Shown one piece after another: positions 1 through 9,356 of a stretch of 64,000 nt of DNA (positions are counted from its first letter, which is position 1; the number at the start of each line of letters is the position of its first letter). The DNA is taken from NCBI RefSeq assembly GCF_900110615.1, contig NZ_FOEI01000001.1, positions 124,001 through 188,000 on the forward strand. Direction: 5' to 3'. The DNA is from Flavobacterium urocaniciphilum (lineage in GTDB: Bacteria > Bacteroidota > Bacteroidia > Flavobacteriales > Flavobacteriaceae). A model generated the notes under the pieces. It did not search any database and was not told the origin of the DNA. It saw only the letters and a list, made by a program, of their open reading frames with translations. Made by a program: the position numbers and the translations under genes.

Positions 1-49
1 CTAAATTTAGAAATACATCGCCTAAATCAAAAATAATAGCTTCAATCAT
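1..49 (-). CDS. HAD-superfamily hydrolase, N-terminus only
   Basis: The minus strand opens with ATG at 49 and reads MIEAIIFDLGDVFLNL up to the window edge. The FDLGDV stretch is the HAD motif I, which carries the nucleophilic aspartate, in the form typical of YihX-like or beta-phosphoglucomutase-like subfamily IA phosphatases. Only 16 codons are inside the window, so substrate and length cannot be judged. The start overlaps the ribD stop codon by 8 bases, so the two genes are probably translated from one message. Confidence 0.75.
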   Translation of the reverse strand, partial: MIEAIIFDLGDVFLNL

Positions 50-1085
50 GATTGGAATAAATTTTTAATTGATTCTTTTCTATTAAATGTTTTTGATTAC
101 ATTTTTCAGAAAACACTGGTTTTTTAATTCCAGTTACTAATTCATTTTCACTTATAAAAACTCTTGCTTCATCCCACAAATTATCATCAATAAAATGCTG
201 AAGTGTTTGAGTACCACCTTCAATGATAATGGATTGAATACCTTTTTCAAATAAAAAATCCATAATATTGAATATTAGATTTTTATCAAAGGTAAGATTT
301 TCATAAATACAATTTTCCGAATTTAGGCAATTTTCTTGTTCTGTGAAAATTATTGTAGGATTTTTTTTGTTCTTAATCTGATAATCGTCAGAAATTTTAC
401 CTGATTTATCTAAAATGATTCGAATAGGATTCGAACCAAACCAATCTCTAGTATCTAAACTTGGATTGTCTTCTAAAACCGTATGTGTTCCAACTAAAAT
501 AGCTTGCTCTTCCGAACGGTATTTGTGCACCAATTGTCTTGAATACACATTAGAAATAGCTATGGAGGTTTTCGTTTCTTTTTCTAATGGAGCAATGAAT
601 CCATCTGCCGATTCAGCCCATTTTAAAATGATATACGGTCTTTTTTTATTATGAAAGGTGAAAAAACGTTTGTTGATTGCTAAACATTCTTTTTCTAAAA
701 CATTTAAAATAACTTCGCATCCCGCATTCGTTAATTTTTCAATTCCTTTGCCAGCAACTTCAGAGAATGAATCGATACATCCAATAACAACTTTCGGAAT
801 TTGATGCTCTATAATTAAATTCGCACAAGGTGGCGTTTTTCCAAAGTGACTACACGGTTCTAAATTCACATAAATGGTCGATTTTTTTAAAAGACTTTTA
901 TCTTTAACCGAGTTTATGGCGTTCACTTCAGCATGTGGTTCTCCTGCCTTTTTATGCCAGCCTTCACCAATTATTTTACCTTCATACACCACAACACTTC
1001 CCACTAACGGATTTGGATACGTGGTTCCTAATCCATTTTTTGCCAGTTGCAAACAGCGTTTCATGTAAATTTCATGCTCAATCAT
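42..1085 (-). CDS. ribD: Bifunctional riboflavin biosynthesis deaminase/reductase RibD
   Basis: 347 residues. The N-terminal half is a zinc deaminase: HAE at residues 51-53 and the Cys pair at 78 and 87 (PCSH...TPPC) are the metal ligands and proton shuttle. The C-terminal half (about residue 150 on, beginning RPYIILKWAES) is the reductase domain, with a GGTQTL stretch near residue 292. RibD deaminates the pyrimidine from GTP ring opening and then reduces its ribosyl side chain. ATG at 1085 is taken as start; Met 8 is an alternative. It is divergent from the GNAT gene and overlaps the HAD start downstream. A TAAATTTG -7-type element lies 5-12 bases before the ATG. The other rib genes are not in the window. 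Confidence 0.95.
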   Translation of the reverse strand: MIEHEIYMKRCLQLAKNGLGTTYPNPLVGSVVVYEGKIIGEGWHKKAGEPHAEVNAINSVKDKSLLKKSTIYVNLEPCSHFGKTPPCANLIIEHQIPKVVIGCIDSFSEVAGKGIEKLTNAGCEVILNVLEKECLAINKRFFTFHNKKRPYIILKWAESADGFIAPLEKETKTSIAISNVYSRQLVHKYRSEEQAILVGTHTVLEDNPSLDTRDWFGSNPIRIILDKSGKISDDYQIKNKKNPTIIFTEQENCLNSENCIYENLTFDKNLIFNIMDFLFEKGIQSIIIEGGTQTLQHFIDDNLWDEARVFISENELVTGIKKPVFSEKCNQKHLIEKNQLKIYSNHD

Positions 1086-1089
1086 CTTA

Positions 1090-1097
1090 CAAATTTA
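1090..1097 (-). promoter_or_regulatory. Possible ribD -7 promoter element
   Basis: Read on the minus strand this is TAAATTTG, a full match to the Bacteroidota -7 consensus TAnnTTTG, in the 38-base gap between divergent ribD and the acetyltransferase gene. No convincing -33 TTG lies upstream, and the leader would be very short. Confidence 0.35.
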
Positions 1098-1123
1098 GTA
1101 CTTTTACATTTTATAATTGCACT

Positions 1124-1609
1124 ATGATTTATACAATCCGAAAAATTGAAGCAAAAGATAATGCTGCAATGGCTCAAATTATTAGAAAAATTTTCGATGA
1201 GTTAAATGCTCCCAAAGAAGGAACTGCTTATGCTGATCCGTTTTTAGATAGATTATCTGAAGTATATCTCAACCAAAATGAAAAGTATTTTGTAGTTGAA
1301 ATTAATGGTGAGATTAAAGGTGGAGCAGGAATTGCACCTTTAGCTAATGATGATTCTGGAATATGTGAATTGCAAAAAATGTATTTTGCTCCAGAAATTC
1401 GTGGTTTTGGAATCGCGCAAGAAGTAATGCGCCACTGTTTAGAATTTGCGAAACAAGCCGGATTTAAAAAGTGTTATTTAGAAACGTTACCTTATATGGA
1501 AGCTGCTCAAAAATTATACAGAAAATTTGATTTCGAATATATTGATGCTCCAATTGGAGATACTGGTCATAGTAGTTGTCATGTTTTTATGCTTAGAGAT
1601 TTAGAATAA
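1124..1609 (+). CDS. GNAT family N-acetyltransferase
   Basis: 161 residues from ATG 1124; the frame stays open further upstream but that extension runs into ribD on the other strand and lacks GNAT character. The acetyl-CoA binding motif A is visible as LQKMYFAPEIRGFGIAQ (residues about 85-101), where RGFGIA is the Q/RxxGxG/A signature, followed by the helix ending in KKCYLET and the C-terminal YMEAAQKLYRKFDFEYI strand-helix. Such proteins transfer acetyl groups to amines of small molecules or proteins; the substrate cannot be inferred. The stop is one base before the next gene, so it is probably co-transcribed with the DUF6624-like gene and prmC. Confidence 0.88.
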   Translation: MIYTIRKIEAKDNAAMAQIIRKIFDELNAPKEGTAYADPFLDRLSEVYLNQNEKYFVVEINGEIKGGAGIAPLANDDSGICELQKMYFAPEIRGFGIAQEVMRHCLEFAKQAGFKKCYLETLPYMEAAQKLYRKFDFEYIDAPIGDTGHSSCHVFMLRDLE

Positions 1610-1610
1610 T

Positions 1611-2516
1611 ATGAGAATAGTTTTTTTGTTTTTTCTAATTACTTCTTGTAATTTATTGTTTTCTCAAGAAAATAAAAAAGAATATGATTACATTAAAAAT
1701 TATTATCAATTTGTATATGAAGCAAATTATAATTACGAAATTGGAAATGATACTTTAGCTTATAATTTGTTGAAAAAAGCAGAAAGCAATTGCCCTCTTT
1801 TAAATCAAGAAAATATTTATGAAGTTAATATTTTGGCAAGACTTTCGATGAAGTTAAATAAAGAAAAAGAGACGTTTAACTATATCGAGTTATTGTTAAA
1901 AAAGTTTGGTTATAGTTTTTTTTATTTTGATAATGATTCAATATATAATGGATTGAAAAATAAATCTAGATGGAAAAAATTAAAAAGAAATTCCAAAAAA
2001 ATATTTGAAAAATATAAATCAACAGTAAATGTCGAATTAAGAAATGAGATTAAGCTTATTGTTGCTAAAGATCAGGAAATAAGGCATAGAGAAAATATTA
2101 ACTGGGAAGAAGTTGATAGTATTGATAGAATTCATGAAGAAAGAATTAAAGTAATTATTAAAGAATTTGGTTATCCTGATGATGACTTAATTGGTAGTTA
2201 TACTATTGGTGCTACTAATGAATTAAATCCAAATATTGGAACTTTAATAATGCATTTTAAAGATGTTAATTATTGGAAACCAATTTTTTTAGATCTTATT
2301 AGAAAAGGTAAAGCCCTAGCTAATATATATGGAAATTTAGTTGATAGTATTCAAAGAAATGGTAGTTATTTTATTTATGGTATTTATAATAATGTACAAC
2401 CAAATAAAATAATGGATTTTGATAGAATAGATGAACGAAGAATTGCGGTTGGACTATCTACTTGGGATTTGCAACAGAAAATGTACGAAATAGTAAAAAA
2501 GAAATATAATTTTTAA
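1611..2516 (+). CDS. Secreted protein with DUF6624-like C-terminal region
   Basis: 301 residues with a hydrophobic N-terminal signal (MRIVFLFFLITSCNLLFSQ). Cleavage after the FSQ is the usual Flavobacterium SPI pattern; the earlier ITSC could alternatively be a weak lipobox. The middle is Lys/Glu-rich and helical. The last ~120 residues (DQEIR..., KEFGYPDDDLIGSYTIGATNELN, then a conserved N/D pattern) resemble the DUF6624 family by eye, whose function is unknown. It sits one base after the GNAT stop and one base before prmC. No catalytic residues can be named. Confidence 0.6.
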   Translation: MRIVFLFFLITSCNLLFSQENKKEYDYIKNYYQFVYEANYNYEIGNDTLAYNLLKKAESNCPLLNQENIYEVNILARLSMKLNKEKETFNYIELLLKKFGYSFFYFDNDSIYNGLKNKSRWKKLKRNSKKIFEKYKSTVNVELRNEIKLIVAKDQEIRHRENINWEEVDSIDRIHEERIKVIIKEFGYPDDDLIGSYTIGATNELNPNIGTLIMHFKDVNYWKPIFLDLIRKGKALANIYGNLVDSIQRNGSYFIYGIYNNVQPNKIMDFDRIDERRIAVGLSTWDLQQKMYEIVKKKYNF

Positions 2517-2517
2517 A

Positions 2518-3384
2518 ATGCACATCAAAAATTTAAAAACTCAATTTTATTCAGAATTAAAAAATATTCAAGAAGATTCGGAAATTGAATCTTTCTTTTT
2601 TATTCTAACCGAATATTTGCATAATTTAAAACGAATTGATATTTCTTTACAACCAGAATTTGAAGTTTCAGATGAAGATTTAATAAAATGGAATACAATA
2701 ATTTCAGATTTGAAAGCTGAAAAACCGATACAATACATTACTGGTGAAGCTTGGTTTTATGGTTTGCGATTTGAAGTCAATGAAAATACTTTAATTCCAC
2801 GTCCGGAAACGGAAGAATTAGTAGAATGGATTGTAGAAAGTACGAAGTTGGAAGCTGGAAGCACAAAGTTGAAAGTTCTTGATATTGGAACAGGTTCGGG
2901 TTGTATTCCGATTTCCTTGAAAAAAGAAATTCCAAATTCGGATGTTTTTACTATAGATGTTTCTGAAAAAGCTATTGAAACAGCAGCCAAAAATGCCTCG
3001 GAAAATAATGTTGAAATTAACTTTAAACATCAGAGTGTTTTGGAAATGGATAATTTAGATGAATTCGGAACAAAATTCGATGTAATTGTATCCAATCCAC
3101 CTTATGTTCGAAATTTAGAGAAACAAGAAATTAAAAAGAATGTTTTAGATTACGAACCGCATTTAGCTTTATTTGTGGAAGATACGGATGCTTTGTTGTT
3201 TTATAGAAAAATTGCACAATTAGCCTTAAATGGTTTAAAACCAAATGGTAAATTGTTTTTCGAAATCAATCAATATTTAGGTAAAGAAACCATAGAATTA
3301 TTAGAAAACTTAGGTTTTAAAAATATCGAATTACGAAAAGATTTTGTGGGAAATGACCGAATGATTTGTTGTGAAATTCAGTAA
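2518..3384 (+). CDS. prmC: Peptide chain release factor N5-glutamine methyltransferase PrmC
   Basis: 288 residues, usual length for PrmC/HemK. The N-terminal ~85 residues form the helical release-factor recognition domain; RPETEELVEW begins the methyltransferase, VLDIGTGSGCIPIS is the SAM-binding motif I, and NPPYV (near residue 195) is the catalytic NPPY that holds the target glutamine. It methylates the GGQ glutamine of RF1 and RF2. It begins one base after the upstream stop and closes the short plus-strand gene run; an inverted repeat follows. Confidence 0.95.
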   Translation: MHIKNLKTQFYSELKNIQEDSEIESFFFILTEYLHNLKRIDISLQPEFEVSDEDLIKWNTIISDLKAEKPIQYITGEAWFYGLRFEVNENTLIPRPETEELVEWIVESTKLEAGSTKLKVLDIGTGSGCIPISLKKEIPNSDVFTIDVSEKAIETAAKNASENNVEINFKHQSVLEMDNLDEFGTKFDVIVSNPPYVRNLEKQEIKKNVLDYEPHLALFVEDTDALLFYRKIAQLALNGLKPNGKLFFEINQYLGKETIELLENLGFKNIELRKDFVGNDRMICCEIQ

Positions 3385-3437
3385 CAGTTTTCAGTCACAG
3401 CTAACAGTAAAACTGAAAACTGTGACTGAATACTAAA
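3384..3437. repeat. Intergenic CAGTTTTCAGT palindrome, copy 1
   Basis: Arms ACAGTTTTCAGT (3384-3395) and ACTGAAAACTGT (3412-3423) form a perfect 12-bp stem between the convergent prmC and permease genes. The right half plus its flank (ACTGAAAACTGTGACTGAA then TACTAAAT) recurs with one change at 63309-63334. It may act as a bidirectional terminator, but it lacks a U-run and looks more like a dispersed repeat. Confidence 0.7.
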
Positions 3438-4679
3438 TTACTCATAACGTAACGCTTCAACTGGATCTAATCGAGAAGCTTTTATTGCTGGATACAATCC
3501 TGAAATAATCGTAACTATAAATGTTGTGATAAAGGCAGCCATAATGGCAACCCAAGGAATTACAAATGAAAATCCGGCGACGGAGGCAATTAACGAACCC
3601 AACAATAATCCTAAAATAATTCCAATAATTCCTCCAATCTGACTGATTACAAAGGTTTCTGTGAAAAATTGCCAAGCAATAGTACTTCTTTTAGCACCTA
3701 ATGATTTTCTAACGCCAATTTCTCTAGTTCTTTCAGAAACGGAAACCAACATAATATTCATCAAAGCAATTGTTGAACCAAAAATGGTAATAGCACCAAT
3801 TCCAACTGCAGCAATATTAATTACTTTTATGTTTTCTCCTAAACGTTGAATTAAATCGTCACTTCTATTGATTCCGAAATTGTCTTTTTCAACTGGATTT
3901 AATTTTCGAACTCTTCTCATAGCTAAAGTAGCATTGTTAACTGCTTCATCTAAAAATTGTTTGTTATTGACTTTTACATCAATATCGTAATTTATATTTG
4001 GTTGTGAAAAAATAGAACGGGCAATTTGAATAGGAATGATTACTCTTAAATCTTGATTGTTTCCAAACGTAGCACCTTTTTCTTTTAATATGCCAATTAC
4101 TTTAAACTTTGCTCCACGAACTGAGATAGTTTTGTCAATTGGATTTACACCCTCTAATAATCCATCTTTAAAATTTGCTCCTAAAACACATACAAAATTA
4201 TTATTGTCAATGTCAAAAGGAGTAAAGTTTCTACCTTTTGTTAATTCAAACCCATTATTGGGTAAGAAATTTTCATCTGCACCTAAAATGGTAATTTCTG
4301 GATCTGTTTTTTTGTTTTCGTATTTAACTTCAGCCGTTGAAGAAGCTGTAAACGACAAAGAAGTTGCTGTAAAAGGAAAATCAAATTTATCTTTAAATCC
4401 TTTTGCTTGCGGGTAACTAATAATTGGATTGACTTTTTGTTCACCATCATTTCGGTTGATTTGCTCCGAAAAATCATATTGACCAATAGAAAATGTATTC
4501 GCACCCATAGAAGCGAAATTTCCAAATAAATTGTTTTCTAATGCTTTGGTAAGCGTTAAAATTCCAACTAAAAAGGTAATCCCGATAACTATAATGAATA
4601 CCGTTAAAAACGTACGTAAAGCCTGACTTCTAATAGAATCAATGGCTATTTTTGTATTTTCTTTAAATAATCCAAACAT
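3438..4679 (-). CDS. ABC transporter permease, MacB/FtsX family
   Basis: 413 residues. One transmembrane helix near the N-terminus (FLTVFIIVIGITFLVGILTL), a large periplasmic MacB-PCD-type domain (about residues 45-280), then three C-terminal helices with the FtsX-family REIGVRKSLGAKR loop between the first two. This is the four-helix permease topology of MacB, LolCE-like exporters and lipoprotein translocators. No ATPase gene lies next to it, so its partner must be encoded elsewhere. Substrate unknown. It is convergent with prmC and divergent from hisS. Confidence 0.9.
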   Translation of the reverse strand: MFGLFKENTKIAIDSIRSQALRTFLTVFIIVIGITFLVGILTLTKALENNLFGNFASMGANTFSIGQYDFSEQINRNDGEQKVNPIISYPQAKGFKDKFDFPFTATSLSFTASSTAEVKYENKKTDPEITILGADENFLPNNGFELTKGRNFTPFDIDNNNFVCVLGANFKDGLLEGVNPIDKTISVRGAKFKVIGILKEKGATFGNNQDLRVIIPIQIARSIFSQPNINYDIDVKVNNKQFLDEAVNNATLAMRRVRKLNPVEKDNFGINRSDDLIQRLGENIKVINIAAVGIGAITIFGSTIALMNIMLVSVSERTREIGVRKSLGAKRSTIAWQFFTETFVISQIGGIIGIILGLLLGSLIASVAGFSFVIPWVAIMAAFITTFIVTIISGLYPAIKASRLDPVEALRYE

Positions 4680-4891
4680 GCCTATTTGTAGTCGGTTTTG
4701 ATTTTTTGTTACAAGTTTATTTTAAGAACCAAGTAAAAAGTAAATAGGTAAAAGTATGGTTGAGTTATTTCGCCCTTATTTATTGGCTCTTTAAACTTTT
4801 TCCTTGGCTCTTTTTATTGTCATTTAAAAGTAAGATATTTGCACTACAATAATTGATAATTGGCAAATTGCCTCATTGACGTATTACTATT
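4680..4891. other. Intergenic region between permease and hisS
   Basis: About 210 bases between divergent genes. It holds AT-rich sequence and a short GTAAAAAGTAAATAG stretch resembling the AAAAAGT tandem at 62441. A GATATTTG near 4835 is one base off the TAnnTTTG consensus and may serve hisS. No RNA gene is apparent. Confidence 0.4.
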
Positions 4892-6316
4892 ATGGCTCAA
4901 AAACCTAGTATTCCGAAAGGAACTCGCGATTTTTCTTCTACGGAAGTAGCTAAAAGAAATTATATTTTTTCTATCATAAAATCGAATTTCGAACAGTTTG
5001 GATTTCAACCTATTGAAACACCTACGTTTGAAAATTCGGAAACACTTATGGGAAAATATGGAGAAGAAGGTGATCGATTGATTTTTAAAATATTAAACTC
5101 TGGAAATTATTTTTTCAATAAAAATAAAATTGAAATTCCTGGTTCAATTGCTGAATTGCAAAGTAAATCTGCAGATGATATTTCTAAAGAAGAGATTATT
5201 CAATTGAATCAATTTACTTCTAAAATTTCTGAAAAAGCGTTGCGTTACGACTTAACGGTTCCATTCGCACGTTATGTAGTACAACACCAAAATGAATTAG
5301 AATTTCCGTTTAAACGTTATCAAATTCAACCTGTTTGGCGTGCAGATAGACCTCAAAAAGGTAGATTTAGAGAGTTTTACCAATGTGATGCCGATGTAGT
5401 GGGCAGTAATTCTCTTTGGCAAGAAGTAGAATTTGTACAATTATACGATACCGTTTTTACAAAATTAGGTTTACAAGGTGTAACTATAAAAATTAACAAC
5501 CGTAAAGTTTTATCTGGAATTGCTGAAGTAATTGGAGCTTCTGATAAATTAATTGATTTTACTGTAGCTTTAGATAAATTAGATAAAATTGGAGAAGAAG
5601 GTGTGAAAAAAGAAATGCTTGAAAAAGGAATTTCTGATGCAGCCATCGAAAAAGTTCAACCATTATTCAATTTTACAGGGACTATCAATGAAAAAATTGA
5701 AAAATTAGCTTCTCTTTTAGCAACTTCAGAAGAAGGAACAAAAGGAGTTGAAGAATTAAAATTCATTTGTAATGCCATTAACGAATTAGGCTTGCAATCT
5801 GCTAATTTAGATTTAGATGTAACGTTAGCGCGTGGATTAAATTATTATACGGGTGCGATTTATGAAGTTGCTGCACCAGAAGGTGTTGCTATGGGTTCTA
5901 TTGGTGGCGGAGGTCGTTACGACGATTTGACGGGTATTTTCGGATTGAAAAACATGAGTGGTGTAGGTATTTCTTTCGGATTAGATAGAATTTACTTAGT
6001 TATGGAAGAATTAAATTTATTTCCTGAAACTGTTACTTCAACTTCAAAAGCAATGTTTATCAACTTCGGTGAAGTAGAAGCTTTATTTTGTTTGAAAACG
6101 ATTTCTCAACTAAGACAAAACGGAATTAAAGTAGAAATGTATCCAGATGCTGCAAAAATGGGCAAACAATTTCAATTTGCTGAGAAAAAAGGAATTCCAT
6201 TCACAGTAATTGTAGGTGAGGAGGAAATGAAACAAAACCAATTCAAATTAAAAGACTTAGCTTCTGGCGAACAAGTAACTGTTTCTTTAGAAGAATTAAT
6301 AGAAAAATTAAAATAA
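4892..6316 (+). CDS. hisS: Histidyl-tRNA synthetase
   Basis: 474 residues, longer than the ~420 of the E. coli enzyme; the extra length lies near residues 65-115, between the RLIFKI motif region and [12 protein letters not shown]. Class II signatures are visible: motif 2 ([20 protein letters not shown]), the histidine-specific [14 protein letters not shown] and GGGGRYDDL loops, and motif 3 ([13 protein letters not shown]). A C-terminal anticodon-binding domain follows (about residue 380 on). It charges tRNA-His. Transcription may continue into the MATE gene across a short repeat element. Confidence 0.96.
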   Translation: MAQKPSIPKGTRDFSSTEVAKRNYIFSIIKSNFEQFGFQPIETPTFENSETLMGKYGEEGDRLIFKILNSGNYFFNKNKIEIPGSIAELQSKSADDISKEEIIQLNQFTSKISEKALRYDLTVPFARYVVQHQNELEFPFKRYQIQPVWRADRPQKGRFREFYQCDADVVGSNSLWQEVEFVQLYDTVFTKLGLQGVTIKINNRKVLSGIAEVIGASDKLIDFTVALDKLDKIGEEGVKKEMLEKGISDAAIEKVQPLFNFTGTINEKIEKLASLLATSEEGTKGVEELKFICNAINELGLQSANLDLDVTLARGLNYYTGAIYEVAAPEGVAMGSIGGGGRYDDLTGIFGLKNMSGVGISFGLDRIYLVMEELNLFPETVTSTSKAMFINFGEVEALFCLKTISQLRQNGIKVEMYPDAAKMGKQFQFAEKKGIPFTVIVGEEEMKQNQFKLKDLASGEQVTVSLEELIEKLK

Positions 6317-6422
6317 ATTATAACACTAAGATTCACAAAGAATAAACGCAATGTAACATTAAAATATTTTTTAAAACATTGTGTTACTCTGTGTGATTTT
6401 TGTGAAACTCTGTGTAACAATT
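6317..6422. repeat. CACAGAG/ACTCTGTG-type intergenic palindrome, copy 1
   Basis: The region fills the gap from the hisS stop to the MATE ATG. It opens AATTATAACACTAAG ATTCACAAAG and closes TGTGAAACTCTGTGTAACAA, an imperfect long hairpin with an inner CAATGT...ACATTG pair. A second copy fills the gap before menC (18686-18775), sharing the opening 25 bases with two changes. Confidence 0.7.
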
Positions 6423-7781
6423 ATGAAAAAATACTTCCAAGAATTTAAATACAATTTCAATTTAGCTATGCCTGTAATTTTAGGTATGGTTGGACATACT
6501 TTGGTAAGTGTTGTAGATAATATATTTGTTGGACAATTAGGTTCAGCCGAATTAGCTGCAGTTTCTTTAGGGAATAGTTTTGTATTTATTGGAATGTCTA
6601 TTGGAATTGGTTTTTCAACGGCTATTACACCAATTGTTGCTGAGTTTGATTCACAAAATGATACAGAAGGCGGAAGAAGTGCTTTTCAAAATGGATTAAT
6701 CTTATGTACTATTTTAGGGTTTGGATTATTCTTTTTATTATTTGGAATGAAGCCTATTTTGTCTTACATGAACCAACCTGAAGAAGTTGTTCGATTAGCC
6801 ATTCCTTTTTTAGATATTGTTGGGTTTTCATTGGTTCCATTAGTAGTTTTTCAAGCTTATAAGCAATTTGCAGATGGAATGAGTCAGACTAAATATTCCA
6901 TGTATGCTACAATTATTGGTAATATTATCAATGTGGTTATCAATGTTGTTTTGGTTTTCGGATTATGGTTTTTTCCAAAATTAGGAATTGTTGGTTCGGC
7001 AATTGGAACATTAATTGCTCGTGTTTTTATGGTAATTTATATGCATTATATTTTATCTAAAAATGAAAAATTTAAACCCTTTTTTGTTGGTTTCGGATTG
7101 AAATCTTTCCAAAAAAGCGTCGCTGATAGAATTATAAAAATAGGAATTCCTTCTTCTATGCAAATGTTTTTTGAAGTAGCTTTATTTACAGGAGCTATTT
7201 GGCTTTGCGGAATGATTGGAACTACGAGTCAAGCTGCTAATCAAATTGCATTGAGTTTAGCCTCGTTAACATTTATGTTCGCTATGGGATTAAGTGTAAC
7301 AGCAATGATTCGTGTTGCTAATCATAAAGGATTAGATGATTATAAAAAACTAAATACGGTTGCACATTCTATATTTTTAATGGCCATTATTGTTGAAATT
7401 GTTTTTGCATTACTTTTCATGTTTTGCAATGAGTTTTTTCCTCAATTTTTTGTGAATAAAGAAATGGCGTTAACGGGTAAAGAAGTAATTGAAGTATTGT
7501 CAATATCTTCAAAATTATTAATTATTGCTGCTTTTTTCCAAATTTCAGACGGAATACAAGTTGTAGTTTTAGGAGCTTTACGTGGCATGCAAGATGTTAA
7601 AATTCCTATGTATTTAACCTTTATTGCCTATTGGTTAATTGGTTTTCCAATTTCCATTTATTTAGGAAAATTTACTTCATTAAAAGCAGAAGGAGTTTGG
7701 ATTGGTTTATTAGCCGGATTAACAGCTGCAGCGATTATGCTGTATTTCCGATTTAGATTTTTGCTTAAAAACCATAGATAG
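6423..7781 (+). CDS. MATE family efflux transporter
   Basis: 452 residues from ATG 6423; the open frame runs further upstream but that part is the repeat element, and the MATE homology begins at MKKYFQEFKYNFNLAMPVILG. Twelve hydrophobic segments are visible in two halves, with the family's VDNIFVGQLGSAELAA motif in helix 2 and an inter-repeat match (TTSQAANQIALSLASL) in helix 8. MATE proteins export cationic drugs or metabolites in exchange for Na+ or H+. Closest in look to the NorM/DinF branch; substrate unknown. Confidence 0.93.
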   Translation: MKKYFQEFKYNFNLAMPVILGMVGHTLVSVVDNIFVGQLGSAELAAVSLGNSFVFIGMSIGIGFSTAITPIVAEFDSQNDTEGGRSAFQNGLILCTILGFGLFFLLFGMKPILSYMNQPEEVVRLAIPFLDIVGFSLVPLVVFQAYKQFADGMSQTKYSMYATIIGNIINVVINVVLVFGLWFFPKLGIVGSAIGTLIARVFMVIYMHYILSKNEKFKPFFVGFGLKSFQKSVADRIIKIGIPSSMQMFFEVALFTGAIWLCGMIGTTSQAANQIALSLASLTFMFAMGLSVTAMIRVANHKGLDDYKKLNTVAHSIFLMAIIVEIVFALLFMFCNEFFPQFFVNKEMALTGKEVIEVLSISSKLLIIAAFFQISDGIQVVVLGALRGMQDVKIPMYLTFIAYWLIGFPISIYLGKFTSLKAEGVWIGLLAGLTAAAIMLYFRFRFLLKNHR

Positions 7782-7817
7782 TTTAATTGAAATACGATTA
7801 ACGATTTCAGATTTACG

Positions 7818-7843
7818 AATTATGATATTGGAATTCATAATTC
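7818..7843. repeat. Short inverted repeat upstream of small acidic gene
   Basis: GAATTATGA and TCATAATTC form a perfect 9-bp stem with an 8-base loop, 107 bases before the next ATG. It may be the end of the MATE transcript or part of the ATTTACG-type repeat that precedes it. No U-run follows. Confidence 0.4.
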
Positions 7844-7949
7844 TCAATAAATTTATTACTAGAATTAGTATCTTTGAATTTGCTTACATCTTGAAAAGAT
7901 TAAAGTAGTATTCAATTAATAATAAAAATAAACAAGAAAATAAAAGCAT

Positions 7950-8180
7950 ATGGAATTACCAAAATTTGTAATAGGAGATAATACTGATTTTCCAGACGAT
8001 ATTTTTATCATTCACTTAGAATTTCCAAGATTCTTAATCAATTTGAAAGATGATTCTGTGGAGTTTTTAGAAGACATTGAAGAAGAAGATCAAACGGAAT
8101 TAGAAACGGAAATGGAATATTTAATTACGTTAGCTGGTGAGTTCTATGATAGAGAAATGGAGCGTTACGAAAATGCTTAA
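7950..8180 (+). CDS. Small acidic conserved protein
   Basis: 76 residues, strongly acidic (runs such as DFPDDIF and LEDIEEEDQTELETEMEYL), no signal peptide, no Cys or His, and no catalytic motif. Codon use matches its neighbours and it is followed directly by a clean rho-independent terminator, which supports it as a real gene. Proteins of this type are found in Flavobacteriaceae without a function. It is probably cytoplasmic and may be a protein-binding factor; this is inference only. Confidence 0.75.
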   Translation: MELPKFVIGDNTDFPDDIFIIHLEFPRFLINLKDDSVEFLEDIEEEDQTELETEMEYLITLAGEFYDREMERYENA

Positions 8181-8218
8181 AAAAAAACCGTTGCAACATT
8201 TGTAACGGTTTTTTTTAT
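8181..8218. terminator. Rho-independent terminator, bidirectional
   Basis: AAAACCGTTGCAA pairs with TGTAACGGTTTT (one wobble) around a 4-base loop, with an A-run before and a T-run after. It lies between the convergent small acidic gene and the serine hydrolase, so it can serve both. Confidence 0.85.
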
Positions 8219-8219
8219 T

Positions 8220-9278
8220 TTAATTTATTACAGCACTAATTTTTTCCCAAAGCGTTTCATCAAAATCGGATAAAGCAAAATTAGAACCATCGGCTGCATC
8301 TCCCATTCTAATAATGACTAACTTTTTACTCGGAACGACATAAATTTTTTGATCGTTTTTACCTAAAGCACAATACATATCTGCTGGTGCAGTTGGAATT
8401 AAATTTCCATTTAATTGTAATTGACTTTGAGGCATATGATAGGATGCTTTTCCATTCAACCACCATAAATAACCATAGGCTAAATTGATGGATTGTGAAG
8501 TATTTGTTGCGTTTGATAAATAATTTGAATTAATAATTTGTGTGCCATTCCAATTTCCATTTGCTAAAGCCAATAATCCAAATCGTGCCATACTTCTAGA
8601 ATTACTCCAATACACGCTTAATGCGCCATCTTGTATCCAAGTACCAGTCATTCCAATTTTATCACGTAGTTTAGTATTGAAATAGGTATTCCATGTTTGA
8701 TTGGTTGCGGCTGCAACTACATCTTGTAATTTTACATACACATTATGATAGGCCCATCGTGTTCCTGCATCTGCAATGTATTGTAAATTGGCAGGTGTAA
8801 CATCATCACCTAATGAATCATCCAAGCCTGAAGTCATCGTAAGTAGGTGTTTACAAGTGATTAGATTTTCTTTTGCTAATGGCGCGCTTGTCCAACCTGT
8901 TCCTAAATAATCAGATACTTTATTGTTAATGTTTAAAAAACCTTCTTGTTCTGCAATCCCCGTAACAGTTGAAGTTAATGTTTTTCCAGCACTTGCCCAA
9001 TACCAAGGTGTAGATGAAGTATGGCCGTTAAAATACTGTTCCATCACTATTTTTCCGTTGTGAAGTACAATAAAACTCTTAGTGTGTTTATCGTTTAGAT
9101 ACGTATTTAGTGCCGCAATATTTGATGTATTCCATCCTAAACTTTCCGGTGTTTTTGTTTCCCATGAAGATGAACCAATTGGTGGGAAATACATGCTTTC
9201 TTCTGAAGTAGTTGGTGTGTCTTCATTACTACATGAAAAAAATATCGATAAGAAACTAATGAAAAGTATTTTGTACAT
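8220..9278 (-). CDS. Serine hydrolase of the class C beta-lactamase fold, lipoprotein
   Basis: 352 residues. The N-terminus MYKILFISFLSIFFSCSNED carries a lipobox ending at Cys 16. The nucleophile motif SxxK is SAGK at 96-99, and YHN at 177-179 is the YxN motif. These are the marks of the AmpC / DD-peptidase / esterase fold (beta-lactamase PF00144). It would sit in the periplasm or on the outer membrane. Family members range from peptidases to esterases; substrate not inferable. A second family member is at 12150-13337. Confidence 0.88.
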   Translation of the reverse strand: MYKILFISFLSIFFSCSNEDTPTTSEESMYFPPIGSSSWETKTPESLGWNTSNIAALNTYLNDKHTKSFIVLHNGKIVMEQYFNGHTSSTPWYWASAGKTLTSTVTGIAEQEGFLNINNKVSDYLGTGWTSAPLAKENLITCKHLLTMTSGLDDSLGDDVTPANLQYIADAGTRWAYHNVYVKLQDVVAAATNQTWNTYFNTKLRDKIGMTGTWIQDGALSVYWSNSRSMARFGLLALANGNWNGTQIINSNYLSNATNTSQSINLAYGYLWWLNGKASYHMPQSQLQLNGNLIPTAPADMYCALGKNDQKIYVVPSKKLVIIRMGDAADGSNFALSDFDETLWEKISAVIN

Positions 9279-9356
9279 AATTGATTTTTTTTAAACAAAT
9301 TATTTAGTTACTTCTAGTTAGACTTATCAAATTGAAAAAAGTTTAATCCAAAATTA